Of a stretch of 62,688 nt of DNA, positions 60,301 to 62,688 are shown one piece after another. A model generated the notes under the pieces. That model was not told the DNA's origin. It searched no databases and was given only the letters and a program-made list of their open reading frames with translations. The position numbers and the translations under genes were made by a program. Each line of letters starts with the position of its first letter. Position 1 is the stretch's first letter. The stretch comes from Bacteroidota bacterium (GTDB taxonomy: Bacteria > Bacteroidota > Bacteroidia > M30B66), in NCBI GenBank assembly GCA_027483445.1, contig JAIXUS010000063.1:1-62688 (forward strand), written 5' to 3'.

Positions 60301-62688
60301 CGACCGCTTGTGGGCGATCGACAATGTGTCGCTTACCGGAAACTGTATCAGGTACAATTACAATTGGGTATCGGCTCCGGCAGGGTTTACCTCTACACAG
60401 GCCGATCCGGTTGGAGTGGCACCTCCGCAAAACTCATTCTACGTGGTAAACGCGACCAATACATTCGGTTGTAGCAATCCCGCCTCGCCACTACCGGTAA
60501 CCGTGAACGATTTGCCGGTCTTAACCAGTCCGCTAACACCTCCGGCAGTTTGTGGTAACGAGCTGTTTAATTATACTCCCACTGCAACCCCAGCAGGGGC
60601 TACGGTTAGCTGGACACGTCCGGTAGCTACAGGCATTACCAATCCGGCCATCACCACACAACAAGCAGGAATTGTTTCAGAAACGCTTGAGAACATTACG
60701 GGTACCGACCAAAATGTGGTGTATAACTTCACCTTGAATAACAACGGTTGTTCGCAAATTGTACCTGTAACAGTGGGCATCAAGCCTGTTCCGGTGATTG
60801 ATATCGGAAGTAATCTTGTGGCCTGCAACGGATCGCCGGTACAGCTGAGCACAACAGTAGTAAACGGCTTAAATGTAAGCAGTTACAACTGGACGCCGGC
60901 TACAGGACTCAACAATACGCTCATTGGCGACCCAACAGCAACGCTCAGCACGGCCAGTCAATCGTACTCTGTTTCGGTAACGGCCAGCAACGGTTGCGTG
61001 GGCACCAGCAATGCAGTTACGATCAGTAATTTTGGCTTTGGAGGCACTGCCGGGCTTTGGCAGGGAACTCAGAACAGCAATTGGGACGACTGCCGAAACT
61101 GGGCTGATGGGAAAGTTCCGGACGCCTTAACAAACGTAACTATTGATGGGAATGCGACCAATGATTTGATGATTACCGGAAATCAAACCTGCAACAGTTT
61201 GTTCTTCCAATCGACCGGCAATGGATCGAGAACCGTCACACTCATTGCCAATAGCACACTTACAGTTATCGGAAATGTCGGATTGAGCAAATCTGGTGGT
61301 ACCGGAAGCATACGCCTGCGGGTGATGAACAACGCCACATTATCCTGCAACAACCTTTCGATAGCGGGCAGTGGGCCTGGTGCCGCAAACGCCATCGTTG
61401 AAAAAGAAGCTGTCAACTCGAGTATCATAGTTAACGGAAGTCTAAGTTTGGACCCGGGGGCCTTGCTCGATATGAGCGATAATAACAACGCTACGCAGGA
61501 TGGCATGCTGAATCTAAAAGGAGACTTCGTGAACAATGCACAGTCTTCCGATTGCAATTCAGGAAACACTACTATTGTTTTCAATGGAAACAGCCTTCAA
61601 ACCATTACCAGCCCTGCCAACCAAATGTTTGGTAAAGTTGTGATGGACAATAGTTCCACGGGTGGAGTGCGTTTGAACAATAGTATTCGAATTCAGGATG
61701 GAATCGACTTTGTAAACGGGGTGATTGACCTTAACCAACATGTGCTTACCCTTGGATCTGCTTCAAACAATGCCACAATTACCGGAAGCGGAAACAACAG
61801 TTATATTTTAGCTTGGGACGGCGCCGATAACGGTACTGTTGTCCATCATGTTAACAGCGGCAGTGCTTCTTATATCTTCCCTGTGGGCGATTTGATGGAG
61901 TACACCCCATTTACGGTTAATCTGAACTCCGCAAGCTTAAGCAATGCGACGATTACCGCCAAGCTTTACGCAATGGCACATCCTAACATTGTTTCGAGTA
62001 CAAATTACATTGGACGCTATTGGAGCATTGAGCCGAGTGGCATCAGCAATCCCAATTATAGCGTTGAGTATGGTTATGCTGCTGCCGATATCTTTGGTAG
62101 TGAAGCCTTCCTGCTACCGGCTAAGTATTCGGCCAGTACAGGCGGATGGCAAAGCTGCATGGAAAGCGGCTCAAATGCCATGATTGGAAATGGTAGTGTT
62201 CAGGCGGGAACGAACATCCTTACATGGACCGGCTTGAACAGCTTCAGCGAGTTTACAGCCATTGGAAATGGAGTTCCACTTCCGATTGAACTGCTGAGCT
62301 TTACTGCCGAACCTGTAGGGTCGGAGGTGCACCTCACTTGGATAACCGCCACGGAGACCAATAACAGTCACTTTACCGTAGAGCGAAGCAACGACGGCCA
62401 ACACTTTGAAAAAGTAGCAGAGCTTCCGGGTGCAGGCAATAGCAACGTGGTGTTGAATTACAGTGCCGTAGATCCTAAGCCATACCTTGGAGTGAGCTAT
62501 TACCGCTTGAAACAAACCGATTACAACGGCGAGTTTTCATACAGCGAGTGGGCCGTGGTAAACTTCAGTAACGAAGCGCCAATCGACATTACGAATGTTT
62601 ACCCCGATCCGAACATTGGTGCCTTACAGATTCAATGCACCAATCCGGCAAACCAGGAAGTGCAGGTAACCATTTTCGATGCGGGCGG
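51347..62688 (+). CDS. Giant repeat-rich T9SS surface adhesin (C-terminus cut by window edge)
   Basis: A single open frame runs from the ATG at 51347 to the right edge, more than 3780 codons. The signal peptide (LRTYLLLSVLLFSSGISLA) comes after an unusually long N-terminal region of about 34 residues. An N-terminal beta domain is followed by nine Ig-like (He-PIG-type) repeats around ISGTPTASGTFNYSIPLTGG, and two copies of a module starting DYANLQFP. Three BIG-type repeats have the core TATGIATVNxSTGxITGVAAGT, and three PKD-like repeats are built on SYTWSYSGTGFTASGS. Carbohydrate-binding-like domains (58-60.3 kb) and a beta-helix-like region (61.0-61.8 kb) follow. The end (ITNVYPDPNIGALQIQ) is the start of a type IX sorting domain, so only about 50 residues are missing. 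It is probably exported to the surface for attachment or gliding. Confidence 0.93.
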   Translation, partial: MSRHILASSSILIVKSPLKRCIIDLETLLIKQRLRTYLLLSVLLFSSGISLAQSIFTNPITGSSISANPYSTGQVLNANITSTGIGRGSGLSASAVNDRYNVTSANASSLSNALSGNDFFEFSITPNSCFEINFISLTYISQISGGGINLALRSNRDSYASNIATSTATTGTTISLGAAAFQNIRTNITFRLYVWGASGSGTQFSINSFTFNGAVAAWTNTTTAGSSAPTLCVNTPLTNITHTTTGATGIGTATGLPSGVTATWSANTITISGTPTASGTFNYSIPLTGGCGSVNATGTITVTPIKTVGSASSTPTLCTNTPLTNITHTTTGATGIGTATGLPAGVTAAFASNTITISGTPTAFGTFNYSIPLTGGCGSVNATGTITVLNGTIDYANLQFPGSPTICIGNNLTAFGRIYKAGVTEAAGANPIVEAQIGYNATNTNPNTWAAGNWTNATYNVQVGNDDEYVGSFGSALVAGTYYYAFRYRMNGCAWQYGGFNGTGGGFYNGSTNNNGVLTISPNNTPGTASSNPTLCINTPLTNITRTTTGATGIGAATGLPAGVTAAFASNTITISGTPTASGTFNYSIPLTGGCGTANATGTITVTPANTISLTSAVGSNSQLRCINTAITTITYATSGATGATFSGLPPGVSGAWAAGVATISGTPTAYGFYNYTVTLTGGCGSVTATGSINVNGLDYANLQFPASASICVGNTFTAFGQVYELGITEAAGANANISVQYGYNNSNTDPSTWPAGNWSAASYNLQAGNNDEYTATGVALGAGTWYYTFRYSINGCSWQYGGYSATGGGFWNGTTNVSGVVTVTPAPNAGTLSGTQNICAAGTTTFTTSGNAGGTWTSNATGIATVNNSTGAITGVAAGTATITYTVTGTGGCANATATRTVTVTAAPNAGTLSGTQNICAAGTTTFTSSGNAGGAWTSDATGIATVNVSTGVITGVAAGTANITYTVTGTGGCANATATRTVTVTAAPNAGTLSGTQNICIAGTTSFWTNGNAGGTWSSNATGIATVNSSTGAITGVAAGTATITYTVAGTGGCANATATRTVTVAPNNTAGTVSSNPTLCINTALTAITRTTTGATGIGTATGLPAGVTATWASNVLTISGTPTASGTFNYSIPLTGGCGAVNATGTITVTPANTAGTASSNPTLCINTALTNITRTTTGATGIGAPTGLPAGVTAAWAANTITVSGTPTAVGTFNYSIPLTGGCGAVSATGTITVTPANTVTLSSAAGTNAQTRCINTAITNITYATTTATGATFSGLPAGVNGVWASNVATISGTPTAAGTFNYTVTLTGGCGAVNATGTITVTPANTAGTASSNPTLCINTALTAITRTTTGATGIGTATGLPAGVTATWASNVLTISGTPTAAGTFNYSIPLTGGCGSVNATGTITVTAAPTVGATANFTTICSGGTINLTGTSNVSNIVVGQENFENTSTYTAVNGQTRTGTSASSDRPANVSFVTSPTTSYSANDETATITTQNFTGLTPGAAKFVTMRLAAFSIGSSSGGLDSGDDVTVEISLNGGSTYSREIEVNGNSNCHWGFTSGTGVAATTYDGDNTATVFAPAGGGARTTDGFSTLQISLPTSATQVRVRVTMSNSSNSESWVIDDIIVSSGPTYSWTSAPAGFTSSLQNPTGVVVSGNTTYTLTVTNPTTGCSNSSSVSITANPNNTVGAASSTPTLCNNTALTAITHTTTGATSIGTATGLPSGVTAAFASNTITISGTPTASGTFNYSIPLTGCGAVSATGTITVTPNPTVNVGPGLAAICQGGVSANLGGSVTSPASGGTWSTTSGGTFSPSATALNATWTPPAGFVGTATLTLTSFGGSCGIATGSKNITVNPLPANAGTITGTATVCQNQTSVVYSIPAIANATSYTWSYSGTGFTASGSTASIFGSFSASATSGILTVRGVNSCGNGPVSANFAITVNSVPSAAGVITGSPSLCQGQTGVSFSVPPIPGATSYQWTYSGTGFTASGSTATITANFSPTATAGNLTVRGVNSCGNGVASANFPISLAQLPGTPGTILGPSTVCRGQVGFTFTIPAIANATSYSWVYTGTGITFSGNTSTVTAIISNTATSGVLRVRGVSACLNGPFSADFPVTVIEAPVVSISSNYCGNPGFVILTASSGFTNYVWSTGATTSFINADIAGQYTVTVANAFGCMASASVGVATELVTNGKFDLGNTGFSTNYNFVANIAGQTEMYPEGTYAVVPNANSVHDQFWGTGRTPSGGPFMVVNGHPALGQAVWSQNNIPVQPNTTYYFSAWGLSVVNGNNAALRFTINGNQVGTIANLPNGYSSTAGPFNWVRFYGSWNSGFETEADLSIINLNTILGGNDFGLDDISFGTLSPIPLTAVPGTSNGTNVCQGSQLVLNANAVGGASPFTYSWTGPNGFSSSDMNPVVTTNATAAVAGIYTVTVTDGFGCSVSSDFNLSVSPLPANRMPVATVPSVCVDGNSAINLPLSQTGVSYQLRNEANDAPVGDPIAGTGGTISFPVENLNQTTTYNVLATGNLSQCSVEMTNLATITVATTPVLSITNQAICSGTVNLTAPAVTAGSTGGGTLSYWTNAAGTVALSNPSTVSASGTYYIRSTVGSCSDIEPVSVSISTSPLVGFSYPGSPYCSIGSDPTAVLNSGAVAGTFSCANAGLVFSNPATGAIDLSASTPGTYTIVNTVSPTGGCPTVSANATVGITQAPLTGFSYPEGNDFCQIYNATNPAPIFDPGAAAGTFQSTFGLSFVSTSTGVVNLAASTPGNYAIWNSRPAIGGCAAQSDTVFIDINPYVFAGTVSSSVSDDLICLGETVDLFSQTSAYNSVLLRERFNGTINNWVRANSSSGGTVANAAWTLRPNNYNYGGNHRSNDDTQFYMSNSEAQAGTTTITTLRSPVMNTVGYTSLSMDFFHFFNTTNTTDSAQVQVSLNNSTWTTVATYTTNRGGATSFTNQVINLDAYIGQPIFYVRFRYRATNDRLWAIDNVSLTGNCIRYNYNWVSAPAGFTSTQADPVGVAPPQNSFYVVNATNTFGCSNPASPLPVTVNDLPVLTSPLTPPAVCGNELFNYTPTATPAGATVSWTRPVATGITNPAITTQQAGIVSETLENITGTDQNVVYNFTLNNNGCSQIVPVTVGIKPVPVIDIGSNLVACNGSPVQLSTTVVNGLNVSSYNWTPATGLNNTLIGDPTATLSTASQSYSVSVTASNGCVGTSNAVTISNFGFGGTAGLWQGTQNSNWDDCRNWADGKVPDALTNVTIDGNATNDLMITGNQTCNSLFFQSTGNGSRTVTLIANSTLTVIGNVGLSKSGGTGSIRLRVMNNATLSCNNLSIAGSGPGAANAIVEKEAVNSSIIVNGSLSLDPGALLDMSDNNNATQDGMLNLKGDFVNNAQSSDCNSGNTTIVFNGNSLQTITSPANQMFGKVVMDNSSTGGVRLNNSIRIQDGIDFVNGVIDLNQHVLTLGSASNNATITGSGNNSYILAWDGADNGTVVHHVNSGSASYIFPVGDLMEYTPFTVNLNSASLSNATITAKLYAMAHPNIVSSTNYIGRYWSIEPSGISNPNYSVEYGYAAADIFGSEAFLLPAKYSASTGGWQSCMESGSNAMIGNGSVQAGTNILTWTGLNSFSEFTAIGNGVPLPIELLSFTAEPVGSEVHLTWITATETNNSHFTVERSNDGQHFEKVAELPGAGNSNVVLNYSAVDPKPYLGVSYYRLKQTDYNGEFSYSEWAVVNFSNEAPIDITNVYPDPNIGALQIQCTNPANQEVQVTIFDAG
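52519..53820 (+). repeat. Duplicated ~390-nt module (DYANLQFP...WQYGG) in the adhesin gene
   Basis: Two copies, at about 52519-52911 and 53434-53820, encode an aromatic-rich domain with FRYRMNGCAWQYGGF or FRYSINGCSWQYGGY. They are separated by two Ig-like units, suggesting block duplication of [Ig-like + module]. Confidence 0.75.
53824..54550 (+). repeat. Three tandem BIG-type repeats in the adhesin gene
   Basis: Three units of about 243 nt encode PNAGTLSGTQNIC to GVAAGTATITYTVTGTGGC. They are tandem and closely similar in DNA as well as protein. Confidence 0.8.
56932..57730 (+). repeat. Three PKD-like repeats in the adhesin gene
   Basis: Three units of about 258-280 nt encode GTITGTATVCQNQTSVVYSI-like starts, SYTWSYSGTGFTASGS-like cores and LTVRGVNSCGNG ends. 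The third unit is the most divergent. Confidence 0.75.

Overview
The window looks like a chromosomal segment of a member of the Bacteroidota, most likely a Flavobacteriales-type marine or freshwater bacterium. Four things point there. Many secreted proteins end in type IX secretion (T9SS) sorting domains. A SusC/RagA-like TonB-dependent receptor is present. The E1 dehydrogenase is an alpha-beta fusion. Genes are repeatedly preceded by the Bacteroidota sigma-A -7 element TAnnTTTG rather than by Shine-Dalgarno sequences. No mobile element, prophage, rRNA or CRISPR array is visible.

Layout. 1-4.5 kb: a secreted protein cut by the left edge and the TonB-dependent receptor upstream of it. 4.9-7.4 kb: a Lys-rich secreted peptide, a degenerate Rieske-type lipoprotein, ribF and a leucine-rich-repeat protein. 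7.5-12.4 kb: clpX and clpP, ahcY, cinA. 12.4-14.6 kb: small lipoproteins in two paralogous pairs and a 37-residue Cys-tailed membrane peptide. 14.6-23.1 kb: fused E1 dehydrogenase, sugar epimerase, glycosyltransferase, corA, an M48 protease, an enoyl-CoA isomerase-like crotonase and an M28 peptidase. 23.15-23.30 kb: a tRNA-like RNA gene far longer than a tRNA. 23.5-29.1 kb: a T9SS protein, pdeM, a lipoprotein, efp, an SDR and a Cys/Met trans-sulfuration enzyme.

29.5-38.7 kb is a sulfur/persulfide island. It holds two paralogous persulfide dioxygenase-rhodanese fusions, two single-domain rhodaneses, two small Cys-bearing membrane proteins, a TauE/SafE exporter, a Crp/Fnr-type regulator and a Kelch-like T9SS protein. 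Three promoters in this island carry the same palindrome (xTGA-N6-TCAC) at exactly the same distance (22 nt) from a -7-like box. This suggests one local regulon run by the resident Crp-like protein. 38.8-45.3 kb: cytochrome c, a CoA-transferase, a DUF1801 protein, rlmI, a MATE transporter and a PhoB/PhoR-like two-component pair.

45.8-62.7 kb is dominated by cell-surface genes: a 1200-residue VWA protein, a second choice-of-anchor-V T9SS protein, and a giant repeat-rich adhesin (more than 3780 codons) that runs off the right edge within its sorting domain.

The most notable observations are the 154-nt tRNA-like gene with its own promoter and terminator, the fixed-geometry Crp-type regulon over the persulfide genes, and a recurrent promoter layout in which the start codon lies exactly 4 nt after TAnnTTTG, predicting leaderless mRNAs. 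All positions and pairings were read by eye; no alignment or database search was run.
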